A stretch of DNA of 52,648 bases, taken from positions 1-52,648 of the forward strand of contig DVIA01000025.1 of the NCBI GenBank assembly GCA_018711655.1. The letters are read 5' to 3'. Within the stretch, counting starts at the first letter, position 1. Each line of letters opens with the position of its first letter. Source of the stretch: Candidatus Pullichristensenella avicola. GTDB lineage: Bacteria > Bacillota > Clostridia > Christensenellales > Aristaeellaceae. A model generated the notes under the pieces. That model did not search any database. It was not told the origin of the DNA and saw only the letters and a program-made list of their open reading frames with translations. Below are positions 42,625 to 50,571 of this stretch, in pieces. The translations under genes were made by a program, and so were the position numbers.

Positions 42625-42691
42625 GCCCCTGTCCGGGGAAAGCGCGCGTTTGCAGAGGTTTTCGCGGGGAAAACAAAAAGCGCCCGCGATG

Positions 42692-42727
42692 AAACGGCCC
42701 GCTCCCGGTCGGGAGGCGGGCCGTTTT
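42692..42727 (-). terminator. Terminator of the ybaK-like gene
   Basis: On the minus strand, AAACGGCCCGC pairs with GCGGGCCGTTT around an inner CTCCC/GGGAG stem. It begins 15 bp past the ybaK stop. T/A ends on both sides make it potentially bidirectional. Confidence 0.75.
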
Positions 42728-42742
42728 CGGTTGAAAGCGGGC

Positions 42743-43210
42743 CTATTCCGGCAACTTGCACACGTCCACCCATTCGCCGCCGGTACTTCTTTGCAGTTCT
42801 TCGCAGGTGAGTTTTACGGCGCTGTTGGCGCTGCCCGCAGCGGGGTAAATGGCATCAAAGCGCCGGAGCGATTCGTCCAGGCACACGCGCACGCCTTCGG
42901 GCAGGGCGAAAGGGCAGACGCCGCCCACGGCGTGGCCGGTCATGGCGAGGGCCTCGTCGGCGGAAAGCATTTTCGCCTTGGTGTGAAAGGCCTCCTTGAA
43001 TTTGCGGTTGTCGATGCGGGCGTCGCCGGCCGCCACCACCAGAAGGCACCCGCTCTCCAGGTGGAAGGAAAGGGTCTTGGCGATGCGCGCCGCCTCGACG
43101 CCCACGGCCTGGGCCGCCAGTTCCACCGTGGCGCTGGAAACGTCAAATTCGCGGACGCGATCGTCCAGGCCGTATGCCTTCAGGAATTCCCGCACGCGCT
43201 GAACAGACAT
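42743..43210 (-). CDS. YbaK/EbsC family protein (aminoacyl-tRNA deacylase-like)
   Basis: The 155-residue stand-alone protein of the YbaK/ProX/INS superfamily is homologous to the editing domain of bacterial ProRS. Members hydrolyse mis-charged tRNAs such as Cys-tRNAPro or Ala-tRNAPro. Family features are the catalytic Lys in AARIAKTLSFHL (about 40-51), GDARIDNRKFKEAF (about 62-75) and GHAVGGVCPFALPEGV (about 92-107). The exact mis-charged substrate cannot be deduced. The ATG at 43210 has AAGGAGG; seven earlier codons in frame cover that site. A near-consensus promoter lies upstream. Confidence 0.9.
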   Translation of the reverse strand: MSVQRVREFLKAYGLDDRVREFDVSSATVELAAQAVGVEAARIAKTLSFHLESGCLLVVAAGDARIDNRKFKEAFHTKAKMLSADEALAMTGHAVGGVCPFALPEGVRVCLDESLRRFDAIYPAAGSANSAVKLTCEELQRSTGGEWVDVCKLPE

Positions 43211-43240
43211 GTCCGCGCCTCCTTCTGCCAAACTGGCACG

Positions 43241-43269
43241 ATTATAGCACGAAAACGCGAACTTGGCAA
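43241..43269 (-). promoter_or_regulatory. Promoter of the ybaK-like gene
   Basis: On the minus strand TTGCCA (43269-43264), 17 bp, TATAAT (43246-43241). Just downstream the palindrome TGCCA-AAC-TGGCA (about 43227-43239) covers the predicted start site. Confidence 0.8.
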
Positions 43270-43360
43270 GCGCGCGGAGGCCGGCCGCGCGCCGGGACGC
43301 AAACCGGGCGCCCGGCCAGCGCCGGACGCCCGGGGGAAGGGGAGGAAGAAGAGACGGGAA

Positions 43361-44527
43361 TCAGTCGATGATCTGCAGTTCCACCGTGGCGGTGAAGGAC
43401 TCATACTGCGGCAGCGGACGGCCGTTTTCGTCGTAGTAACGGTAGATGGTAAGCTCCAGCGAATCGCCCGCGGAGAACTGGTCGATCACGGAGATCAGGT
43501 CGTTGTTGGTGTAAACGCGCTCGCCGTTGACCTCGGTGATGATGTCGTAGGCCTGCAGCCCGGCCTCGTCGGCGGGGGTGCCTTCCTCGACGTTCTCAAT
43601 GCGCACGCCGGCCGGCGGATAGTTGCGCATGGGGTCCTCCGGACCGTCCCAGGCGCTGACCGTGACGCCCAGCCGCGGCCGCACGACTTCGCCGTGCTCG
43701 ATCAACTGGTCGATGATGTCCTTGGCGGTGTTGATCGGGATGCAGAAGCCCAGCCCTTCGTAAATGGTGGTATAGCTGGCCTGCATTTTCAGCGTCGGGA
43801 TGCCCACCAGTTCGCCCTGCGCGTTGAGCAGCGCGCCGCCGGAGTTGCCGGTGTTGATGGCCGCGTCTACCTGGATGGTGGAAACCGGGCGGTTGAAGCT
43901 GCCCTGCGCGGTTACGCCCTCGCGCTCCAGGCCGGAGATGATGCCGGCGGTCACGGTGCCAAAGAGCACTTCTTCGCCGCTGCCGGGGTTGCCGATGACA
44001 ATGGCCAGTTCGCCGATCTGCAAAGCGTCGGAATCGCCCAGCGGCACGGGCGTGGCGCCTTCGGGCGCGGGCTCGTTGAACTGGAGCACGGCGATGTCGG
44101 TGCCTTCATCCGCGCCGACCAGCGTCGCGTCCATGATGGTGCCGTCCAGCCACTCGATCTGATAGGTTTCGCCTTCATCGACGACGTGGTTGTTGGTGAG
44201 GATGTAACCGCCCTCGCCATTCTCCAGCGTGCGGATGTAGGTGCCCGAACCGTAGCCGATCTCCTCTGTGGAAACCTCGCGGCTGCGCCCGTCCCATGTG
44301 GCGGCGCTGGTGATCACCTGCACCACCGAGGGCCGCACGTTCGCGGCGATTTCAGGAATGGGGTTCTCGGCCGAATAGACGACGTCATAGCCGGCGGCCG
44401 CCTCCGCGACCGCCTCAGAGCGCCGCGTTACCAGCGCGCCGCCGGCAAAGCCGACGCACAGCGCCAGCGCCAGAAACAGGCTGATCTGTTTGAGGAACGA
44501 ATGCTTTTTCATCGTTTGCCTTCTCAT
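43361..44527 (-). CDS. htrA: HtrA/DegP-like serine protease, membrane-anchored
   Basis: The protease degrades or refolds damaged proteins outside the cytoplasmic membrane. The 388-residue protein has one N-terminal anchor helix (about 14-32), the trypsin-like domain with catalytic His114 (TNNHVVDEG), Asp144 (GADEGTDIAVLQF) and Ser229 (NTGNSGGALLN), and one PDZ domain (about 285-365, with GVRIENVEEGTPADEAGLQA). It is an HtrA-type single-PDZ layout typical of Bacillota. The ATG at 44527 has AAAGGTGG. Upstream lie three tandem promoters with direct-repeat boxes (44559-44811). It is downstream of its probable regulators, the sensor kinase and response regulator. Confidence 0.96.
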   Translation of the reverse strand: MRRQTMKKHSFLKQISLFLALALCVGFAGGALVTRRSEAVAEAAAGYDVVYSAENPIPEIAANVRPSVVQVITSAATWDGRSREVSTEEIGYGSGTYIRTLENGEGGYILTNNHVVDEGETYQIEWLDGTIMDATLVGADEGTDIAVLQFNEPAPEGATPVPLGDSDALQIGELAIVIGNPGSGEEVLFGTVTAGIISGLEREGVTAQGSFNRPVSTIQVDAAINTGNSGGALLNAQGELVGIPTLKMQASYTTIYEGLGFCIPINTAKDIIDQLIEHGEVVRPRLGVTVSAWDGPEDPMRNYPPAGVRIENVEEGTPADEAGLQAYDIITEVNGERVYTNNDLISVIDQFSAGDSLELTIYRYYDENGRPLPQYESFTATVELQIID

Positions 44528-44558
44528 GGAAATGCCACCTTTCTTTCGGTCTGCATAC

Positions 44559-44602
44559 ATTTTACAGCATCGTTTTCGAATTTGCGTGAACAAACTGTGA
44601 AC
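44559..44602 (-). promoter_or_regulatory. htrA promoter 1 with regulator box
   Basis: On the minus strand GTTCAC-AGTTT-GTTCAC (44602-44586), 21 bp, then TAAAAT (44564-44559). The box lies over the -35 position and no -35 hexamer is present, as in activator-dependent promoters of OmpR/PhoB-type regulators. Direct hexamers are 11 bp apart, one helical turn. Confidence 0.8.
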
Positions 44603-44668
44603 GTTTGTCCGGCCCTTTGCGGAAGGCGGGCTTTGGACCGCTCGCGCTTCTCTTTCCGGGCGATCTAT

Positions 44669-44712
44669 AGTATAGCCCGGAGTTTTTGCCGCCGCGTGAA
44701 CAAACTGTGAAC
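44669..44712 (-). promoter_or_regulatory. htrA promoter 2 with regulator box
   Basis: The same arrangement: GTTCAC-AGTTT-GTTCAC (44712-44696), 21-bp spacer, TATACT (44674-44669). The box and following CAAACG flank are identical to promoter 1, but the spacer is not, so the box rather than chance duplication is preserved. Confidence 0.8.
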
Positions 44713-44767
44713 GTTTGCCGCGCGGGTTTGTTTTGCCGCGTCCGCCTTTCCGTTTTGGTCTGAGACC

Positions 44768-44811
44768 AGTATATACCACAGTTTGCGGCATTGCATGAAC
44801 AAACTGTGAAC
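44768..44811 (-). promoter_or_regulatory. htrA promoter 3 with regulator box
   Basis: GTTCAC-AGTTT-GTTCAT (44811-44795), one base variant, again 21 bp before TATACT (44773-44768). It begins 6 bp beyond the kinase stop. Confidence 0.8.
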
Positions 44812-44816
44812 GTTTG

Positions 44817-46346
44817 CTATTGCGGCGCTTTTTTTTCTTCCGGCGCCGCCGCAAGTTCAAAGCGGAATACGGTTTTGCCCGGCTCGGAGGATACGGAGAT
44901 ATCGCCGCCGTGCTGTTCGAGGATGCGCTTGACGATGGATAGCCCCAGCCCCGTGCCCATGCCGGCGGTATGCGCCTTGTCCGCCTTGTAGAAGCGGTCG
45001 AAAATAAAGGGCAGGTCGTCTGCGGAGATGCCGGGGCCGTTGTCCTCCACATAGGCGTAGACGCGCTTGCCGGCGCTTCCGACGCCCACGCCCAGGGTTC
45101 CGCCTTCGGGCAGGAATTTGAGGGCGTTGTCGATCAGATTGCCGATCACCTGGCGGATGCGGCCGGCGTCGGCCATCACCCAGCAGGGCTCCTCGCACAG
45201 TTGCGCGTTGACCTCTACATGTTTCTGGTCGATGCGCCCCTCGAAGCTGAGCAGCGCGCGCCGCATCTGTTCGCACAGGTCCACGCGGGCGATCTCCAGG
45301 GGGAATTTGCCGCTTTCGATGCGGGAAAGGTCCAGAAGATCGCGCACCAGGGCCGTCAGCCGCGCCGTTTCGTCCAGCACCACGTCCATGTACTTTTCGC
45401 GCTCCTCCTCGGGGATGGCCCCGTCGCGCAGGGCCTGCACATAGCCGCGGATGCTGGTCAGGGGCGAGCGCAGTTCGTGGGAAACGTTGGCCACGAAGCT
45501 TTTGCGGCTTTGCTCCATGTTGGAAAGCTCGAAGGCCATGCGGTTGATCTCCTCGCCCAGCGCCTGCAATTCGCCGCCGCAGGAAAGCTGCACGCGGCGA
45601 TCCAGGCGGCCCTTGGAAAAATCGCGCACGGCGGCGGTGATTTCCTGAAGCGGCCGGGTCTGCGAACGCGCCAGCAGCAGCGAACAGGCTATGCCGAGAA
45701 CGAGCACGCCGACGCCCGCCGGCAAAAGCGATGGCAGCACGTCCGCAAAGCGCACGCGCAGGTCCTCTGTGGAGATGTGCAGAAGCACCGCGCCGACCAC
45801 ATGGCCGTCGCTGTACGTCCACGGCACGCCGATGGTGACGATGTCCTCGCCCAGTTCCGGGAACAGGCCCTGCACGCGGATTTCGTTGCCCTGGTAGACG
45901 AGGGCGATCTGCTCGAGCACCGCCTCGCTGGAAATGTATTTGGGATCGACGATGTTGCCGCCGCTGTCGAGAAACTGATAGATCAGCTGGCCCTTGTCGT
46001 AGCTGACGATCCACACATCGGCGTTGTAATGGTTGTGGATCATCTGCACTTTGGAAAAGAGCACATAGCGCATGGTGCTGCTTTCAAAGATCACCTGCAA
46101 CTGATTCAGGTTCGCCACATAGCCGGCCACCTCGCGCGCCTGCGCGCGCACTTCGTCCTCATAGGCGGCCTGCCGCTCCGCCTGCAAAGAGGCCGTGAGA
46201 ATAAAGGTGAACAGAAGCACCGTCGCCAGCGTAATGGCCAGAAACCCCAGAAACGTGCGCAGAAAGATGCCGCCGCGCGGGCCGTGACGGTGCGCGCCGG
46301 TGGTCATCTGCCGGCAGGTATCGCCGCCGGAAAAGGTCTCCTGCAC
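44817..46346 (-). CDS. Sensor histidine kinase
   Basis: The 509-residue membrane kinase has TM1 (about 28-53), an extracytoplasmic sensor domain (about 54-202), TM2 (203-226), HAMP (about 226-280), HisKA with phospho-acceptor His290 in FVANVSHELRSPLTSIRGY, and HATPase with N-box NLIDNALKF, DNGPGISADDLPFIFDRFYK and GTGLGLSIVKRILEQHGG. The sensor domain has no family I recognise. The start is GTG 46346, AGGTG upstream, one base after the response-regulator stop, so the two are coupled. It probably phosphorylates that regulator. The order regulator-kinase-htrA, plus shared boxes, resembles the CssRS secretion-stress system of Bacillus in logic; homology to CssS specifically is not claimed. Confidence 0.93.
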   Translation of the reverse strand: MQETFSGGDTCRQMTTGAHRHGPRGGIFLRTFLGFLAITLATVLLFTFILTASLQAERQAAYEDEVRAQAREVAGYVANLNQLQVIFESSTMRYVLFSKVQMIHNHYNADVWIVSYDKGQLIYQFLDSGGNIVDPKYISSEAVLEQIALVYQGNEIRVQGLFPELGEDIVTIGVPWTYSDGHVVGAVLLHISTEDLRVRFADVLPSLLPAGVGVLVLGIACSLLLARSQTRPLQEITAAVRDFSKGRLDRRVQLSCGGELQALGEEINRMAFELSNMEQSRKSFVANVSHELRSPLTSIRGYVQALRDGAIPEEEREKYMDVVLDETARLTALVRDLLDLSRIESGKFPLEIARVDLCEQMRRALLSFEGRIDQKHVEVNAQLCEEPCWVMADAGRIRQVIGNLIDNALKFLPEGGTLGVGVGSAGKRVYAYVEDNGPGISADDLPFIFDRFYKADKAHTAGMGTGLGLSIVKRILEQHGGDISVSSEPGKTVFRFELAAAPEEKKAPQ

Positions 46347-46347
46347 G

Positions 46348-47031
46348 CTACTTCACCTCGAATTTGTAGCCCACGCCCCACACGGTTTTGATCTGCCAGC
46401 CCAGTTCCTCGCCGCCGGAGAGCTTTTCGCGCAGGCGCTTGACGTGCACGTCCACCGTGCGCGAATCGCCGAAGTAATCGTAGCCCCACACCTGTTCGAG
46501 CAGTTGTTCGCGGGTAAACACCATGCCCGGATGGCTGGCCAGGAAATAGAGAAGTTCGATCTCCCGCGGCGGCATCTCCAACGGCTTTCCCATGTAGGTG
46601 ACGGTGTACTGGCTGATGTTGATTGTCAGGCCCGGGAACACCAGCTCTTTTTCCGGCGTCTCCGCGGCTTGGAAGCGGCGGATGACTGCCTTGATGCGCG
46701 CCACCAGTTCCTTCATATCGAAGGGCTTGACGATGTAGTCGTCCGCGCCCAGTTCCAGCCCCAGTACCTTGTCGAAGGTCTCGTCCTTGGCGGTGAGCAT
46801 GATGATGGGGATGTTCGATATTTTGCGCACTTCGCGGCAGACCTGCCAGCCGTCCATGCCGGGAAGCATTACGTCCAGCAACATCAGGTTCGGCGGCGAG
46901 GCGCGAAAGGCCTTTACGGCCTCGTCGCCGCGCTCGGCGCAGGCGACTTCAAAGCCCTCTTTTTCCAGATACAGCCGCACCAGTTCGCGGATGTTGGGGT
47001 CGTCGTCTACGACCATGATCTTCGTTTTCAT
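46348..47031 (-). CDS. OmpR/PhoB-family response regulator
   Basis: The 227-residue protein has a receiver domain (1-118: acidic Asp9/10, phospho-acceptor Asp53 in MLLDVMLPGMDG, Thr80, Lys102 in VKPFD) and a C-terminal winged helix (about 130-227) with EMPPREIELLYFLASHPG, TREQLLEQVWGYDYFGDSRT (recognition region), VDVHVKRLREKL and IKTVWGVGYKFEV. The ATG at 47031 has GGAGGGA. Its promoter (47067-47110) carries the same direct-repeat box found three times before htrA, so it likely binds these boxes as a head-to-tail dimer and activates its own operon. Confidence 0.95.
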   Translation of the reverse strand: MKTKIMVVDDDPNIRELVRLYLEKEGFEVACAERGDEAVKAFRASPPNLMLLDVMLPGMDGWQVCREVRKISNIPIIMLTAKDETFDKVLGLELGADDYIVKPFDMKELVARIKAVIRRFQAAETPEKELVFPGLTINISQYTVTYMGKPLEMPPREIELLYFLASHPGMVFTREQLLEQVWGYDYFGDSRTVDVHVKRLREKLSGGEELGWQIKTVWGVGYKFEVK

Positions 47032-47066
47032 CGCTGTCCCTCCTCGCCGCATGTGCCGGCGAATGT

Positions 47067-47110
47067 ATCGTAGCGCGGATATGTGGCCCGCGTGTGAACG
47101 GCCTGTAAAC
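47067..47110 (-). promoter_or_regulatory. Promoter of the two-component operon with regulator box
   Basis: On the minus strand GTTTAC-AGGCC-GTTCAC (47110-47094), 21 bp, then TACGAT (47072-47067). One base of the box differs and N5 is unrelated, but the 11-bp hexamer step and the 21-bp distance match the three htrA promoters exactly. It lies 36 bp upstream of the ATG and supports autoregulation. Confidence 0.7.
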
Positions 47111-47178
47111 GTTGCGCCCGCGCGGAAGATTTCACGCCGCCGCGAAACGCCCGGGCGCGGGATGCGAATCGAGAGGCT

Positions 47179-47878
47179 GTTCCCACCCGGCGCGCAGGGC
47201 AGATTGGGCTTCTCATGGAAAGCATCGCTTCCGGGGGCATCCCGCTTGTGCGCAGGGAGCGGATGTAGCGGCGTCCGTGTGCCAAAACCAGCAAATACCA
47301 TCCCACCCTGCGCGCGGGGCAGATTCATGGCGCATTTTGTCAGATTTGACCGCCGCGTTCGTCCCGGCCTGCGCGTGGGGGCAGATTGTCTCCGGGCGCT
47401 AAGGTGTCGGCCACCGTGGATTTCCGCCTGCGCGCGGGGAGCAGATTTTCCAACGCAATCAGAATGATCTGATGCGCGGGCGTCCCGCCCTATGCGCGGG
47501 GAACAGATGACCGTGAGGCCGTCGCGCGACCGTCGTTCGTTCCCGCCCTGCGCGCGGGGAACAGATGCACGGTCAGCGCCTGAATGGGCGAGAGGTAGCC
47601 GTTCCCGCCCTGCGCGCGGGGAACAGATCGCTCGTGTTGGGCACGACAACTTTGGTCAGCGCGTTCCCGCCCTGCGCGCGGGGAACAGATTCCCCAGCAT
47701 AGCGCCCTCGGGCGCGAATGTCAACGTCCCCGCCCTGCGCGCGGGCGCGGCTTCAATCCTGGCGTTTTCAAGATTCGCGCCATCTTCGTCCCCGCCCTGC
47801 GCGCGGTGGAGCGGCGCTTACGGGGTACATCACCACGCCTGTCATGGCGCGTCCCCGCCCTGCGCGGGGGGCGCGGCG
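47179..47878. CRISPR. Degenerate orphan CRISPR-like array, type I-E-like repeat
   Basis: About 12 copies of a repeat of about 28 bp, best copies GTTCCCGCCCTGCG + CGCGGGGAACAGAT at 47539, 47601 and 47663, recur every 58-63 bp. Spacers of about 29-36 bp are unrelated to each other. Copies end at 47204, 47265, 47324, 47386, 47446, 47508, 47566, 47628 and 47690, and three more with altered 3' halves end near 47753, 47815 and 47878. The repeat is partly palindromic (GTTCCCGC...GCGGGGAAC). Read in reverse it resembles type I-E repeats with their CCCCGCG core. Copies decay toward both ends. No cas genes lie in the window. The last repeat is 11 bp from the mutS2 stop. Confidence 0.75.
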
Positions 47879-47888
47879 CTTTTCGGCC

Positions 47889-50246
47889 CTATTTGAGCGT
47901 CACCACGGTCACGCCGTCCTCGCCCTCGCCGTAGCGGCCGAGGCGGAATTCGCTGACGGCGGGGTGCTTTTTCAGATGCTTCTGGATGCCGGCGCGCAGA
48001 ACGCCCGTGCCCTTGCCGTGAATGATATAGACCATCTTCAGGCGGTTGAGCGTCGCGCCGTCCAGGAACATATCCACGGCGAGAAGGGCCTCCTCCAGCG
48101 TCATGCCGCGCACGTCGCACTCCGTTTCCACGGCGCGGGGCGCGAGACCGGCGGTTCGGCCCGGCGCGGGACGCGCCTTTTTTTCCGGCGCCTGCGGCGC
48201 GGCGCGGCGCACATCGCGCACGTTGACCTTGAGTTTCAGCGCCCCGGCCTGCACGGTCAGTTCGCCCCTGGCGTCCGGGGCGGTGAGCGCTTCGCCGCGC
48301 GCGTTGAGGTTCAAAAGCGTCAGGCTGTCGCCGGGGCGGATGTCCGTGGGCGCGCCGCCTTCGTCCGTCCTGGCGGGGCGGATGGTTTCCGCATTGGCGT
48401 CGAGCGCGTCCTGAAGCTGCGCGCGCAGGTTGTGCAGTTCGTGTTCCTTGACCGAGGCTGCGCTCTTGCGCTTGAGTTCGGCGATCACCTGTTCGGCGTC
48501 GCGCTGCGCCTTTTGCAGGATGCGCCGGGCGTCCTCCTTGGCCTTTTTGATCTCCGCCTCGCGGCGGTTCTCGAGCTGCTTTTGCAGCTTTTCCGCCTCG
48601 TCGCGCAGTTTCTGCGTTTCCAGGTGCGCTTCTTCGGCCAGGCGGCGCTCCTTTTCGGCGATCTGGCGGTGGTACTCGGCCCCGGCGATGACGTCCTCAA
48701 AGCGGATCTGATCGCGGGTGAGGTGCTCGCCGGCTTTTTGGATGAGAAAGTCCGGCAATCCCAGCTTGCGCGAGATTTCAAAGGCGTTGGACTTGCCCGG
48801 CACGCCGATGGAGAGGCGATAGGTGGGCCTGAGCGTCTCCACGTCGAACTCCACGGAGGCGTTTTCCACCCCCGGCGTGGAAAGGGCGAAGGCTTTCAGT
48901 TCGCTGTAATGCGTGGTGGCCAGCGTGGTCGCCCGCATGGAAAGCAGGTGTTCGAGAATCGCCATGGCCAGCGCCGCGCCCTCGGTGGGGTCGGTGCCCG
49001 CGCCCAATTCGTCGAACAGCGCCAGCGACTTGGGCGTCACCGCCTGCAAAATGGCGACGATGTTGGTCATGTGGGAGGAAAAGGTGGAGAGCGACTGTTC
49101 GATGGACTGCTCGTCGCCGATGTCGGCAAACACCTCGTCAAACACGGGAAGTTCGCTTCCGTAGGCGGCGGGGATCTGCAAGCCGGACTGCGCCATGAGC
49201 GCAAGCAGGCCCACGGTTTTGAGCGTCACGGTTTTGCCGCCGGTGTTGGGGCCGGTGATGACCAGGGTGGTAAACTCCCCGCCCATCCACAATGTGGAGG
49301 GCACGACCTTTTCCGGATCGATGAGCGGATGGCGGGCGCGCATGAGGTTGACGCGGCCCTCCTCGTTGATCTTCGGCGGCGCGGCGCGCATCTCGCGGGC
49401 GAGGGCGGCGCGGGCGAAGATCATATCAAGGTTTGCCAGCACCTCGATGTTGTGGCGGTAGAGGTCGGCGTCCGGGGCAACGCGGTCGGTGAACTCGCCG
49501 AGGATGCGGTCGATCTCCTGCCGCTCCTTGAGCGTCCACTGTTTGATCTCATTGCCGGCTTCGACCACCGCGGTTGGCTCGATGAATAGGGTCGAGCCGC
49601 TGCCGGACTGGTCGTGCACCAGCCCCGGCACGAATTGCCGGCTGTCGGCGCGCACGGGAATGACGTAACGGCCGTTGCGCATGGTGACGATGGCGTCCTG
49701 CAGGTATTTCTGCATCGACGAGGAACGGATGATGGCGTTGAGCCGGTCGCGCACGCGGTCGTTGAGGGCGCGCAGGCGGCGGCGGATGTCGTACAGTTCC
49801 GGGCTGGCGCGATCGGCCATTTCATCTTCGGAAAGGATGGCGTTGAAGATATCTTCCTCCAAAGAGCGGTTCGTGGCCAGTTCCGAAGCGATGGAGGAGA
49901 GCGCGCGCGTGTCCTCGCGGTCGCTGACCAGGGCGGCGCGCACCGTGCGCGCCGCGCGCAGACCCTCGGCAATGGTCAAAAGCGCCTTCATCGACAGCGT
50001 GGAGCCGACCTTGGCAAGTTGCAGGTATTCGGATACGTCGCTGAAATAGGCCATGGGCGAACCGCCATGGTAGGCGTAGGCGGACAGCGCCTCCTCCGTC
50101 TCCTGTTGCAGGCGGCGCACTTCGCTTATATCGCCCGAGGGGCGCAGCGCCCGCGCCGCAGCCTTGCCCGGCTCGGTCATGGCCATGGCGGCCAGCCGCT
50201 CGAGTATTTTGGGGTATTCCAGTACGCGCAGGTTTCGTTCTTGCAT
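47889..50246 (-). CDS. mutS2: Endonuclease MutS2 / ribosome-rescue ATPase
   Basis: The 785-residue length is exact for MutS2. It has an N-terminal lever/clamp region starting LRVLEYPKILERLAAMA, then HDQSGSGSTLFIEP (about 211-224), Walker A TGPNTGGKTVTLKT (about 331-344), Walker B ALFDELGAGTDPTEGAALA, the switch ATTHYSELKAF, a Glu/Arg-rich coiled coil (about 525-600), a KOW-like segment and the C-terminal Smr nuclease domain (about 705-785, with DVRGMTLEEAL and HGKGTGVLR). Known roles are suppression of recombination and, in Bacillus, splitting collided ribosomes. The ATG at 50246 has GGGGAG. A longer frame to 50498 is unsupported. Its 3' end abuts the CRISPR-like array, with no terminator between. 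Confidence 0.97.
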   Translation of the reverse strand: MQERNLRVLEYPKILERLAAMAMTEPGKAAARALRPSGDISEVRRLQQETEEALSAYAYHGGSPMAYFSDVSEYLQLAKVGSTLSMKALLTIAEGLRAARTVRAALVSDREDTRALSSIASELATNRSLEEDIFNAILSEDEMADRASPELYDIRRRLRALNDRVRDRLNAIIRSSSMQKYLQDAIVTMRNGRYVIPVRADSRQFVPGLVHDQSGSGSTLFIEPTAVVEAGNEIKQWTLKERQEIDRILGEFTDRVAPDADLYRHNIEVLANLDMIFARAALAREMRAAPPKINEEGRVNLMRARHPLIDPEKVVPSTLWMGGEFTTLVITGPNTGGKTVTLKTVGLLALMAQSGLQIPAAYGSELPVFDEVFADIGDEQSIEQSLSTFSSHMTNIVAILQAVTPKSLALFDELGAGTDPTEGAALAMAILEHLLSMRATTLATTHYSELKAFALSTPGVENASVEFDVETLRPTYRLSIGVPGKSNAFEISRKLGLPDFLIQKAGEHLTRDQIRFEDVIAGAEYHRQIAEKERRLAEEAHLETQKLRDEAEKLQKQLENRREAEIKKAKEDARRILQKAQRDAEQVIAELKRKSAASVKEHELHNLRAQLQDALDANAETIRPARTDEGGAPTDIRPGDSLTLLNLNARGEALTAPDARGELTVQAGALKLKVNVRDVRRAAPQAPEKKARPAPGRTAGLAPRAVETECDVRGMTLEEALLAVDMFLDGATLNRLKMVYIIHGKGTGVLRAGIQKHLKKHPAVSEFRLGRYGEGEDGVTVVTLK

Positions 50247-50571
50247 CGTTTTCCACTCCCCGGAGATCGTCCGGATGTTCGTTTTGCGCGCGAGGCCGGC
50301 CTTCGGTTTGCGGCCTCTATGCGGGCGTTCGCCGAAGGCGCGCCGGCCGGTTCCGCGCGGGTTCCTGTCTGGAAGGCGACCGCAGCGCCTGAAGCGCGGG
50401 CGCCGCGCGGCGAAGCCGGACGGATCCGCCCAGGAGAGCTTTGCGGCCGGATTTGCGGCGCGCAGGGGCGATCCGCCCGCCGTCCGGACCCTTCGCATGC
50501 GCGCCGGGTTTTGCGCGGTCGCGCCGCAGAGAGGGGGACGTTCGCCCCGCGGCCGCCGCGCGGCGACCGCC
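50247..50571. other. 325-bp gap between the U32 gene and mutS2
   Basis: GC-rich, no gene recognised. A hairpin GCGGTCGCC-GCGC-GGCGGCCGC on the minus strand (50549-50570) directly follows the U32 stop and may be its terminator, although a U-run is missing. No sigma-A promoter for mutS2 is evident. Confidence 0.6.

Noticed and set aside
43211..43360. Possible small gene between ybaK and htrA
   Set aside because: It contains the ybaK promoter and a short GC-rich gap; no start with ribosome site.
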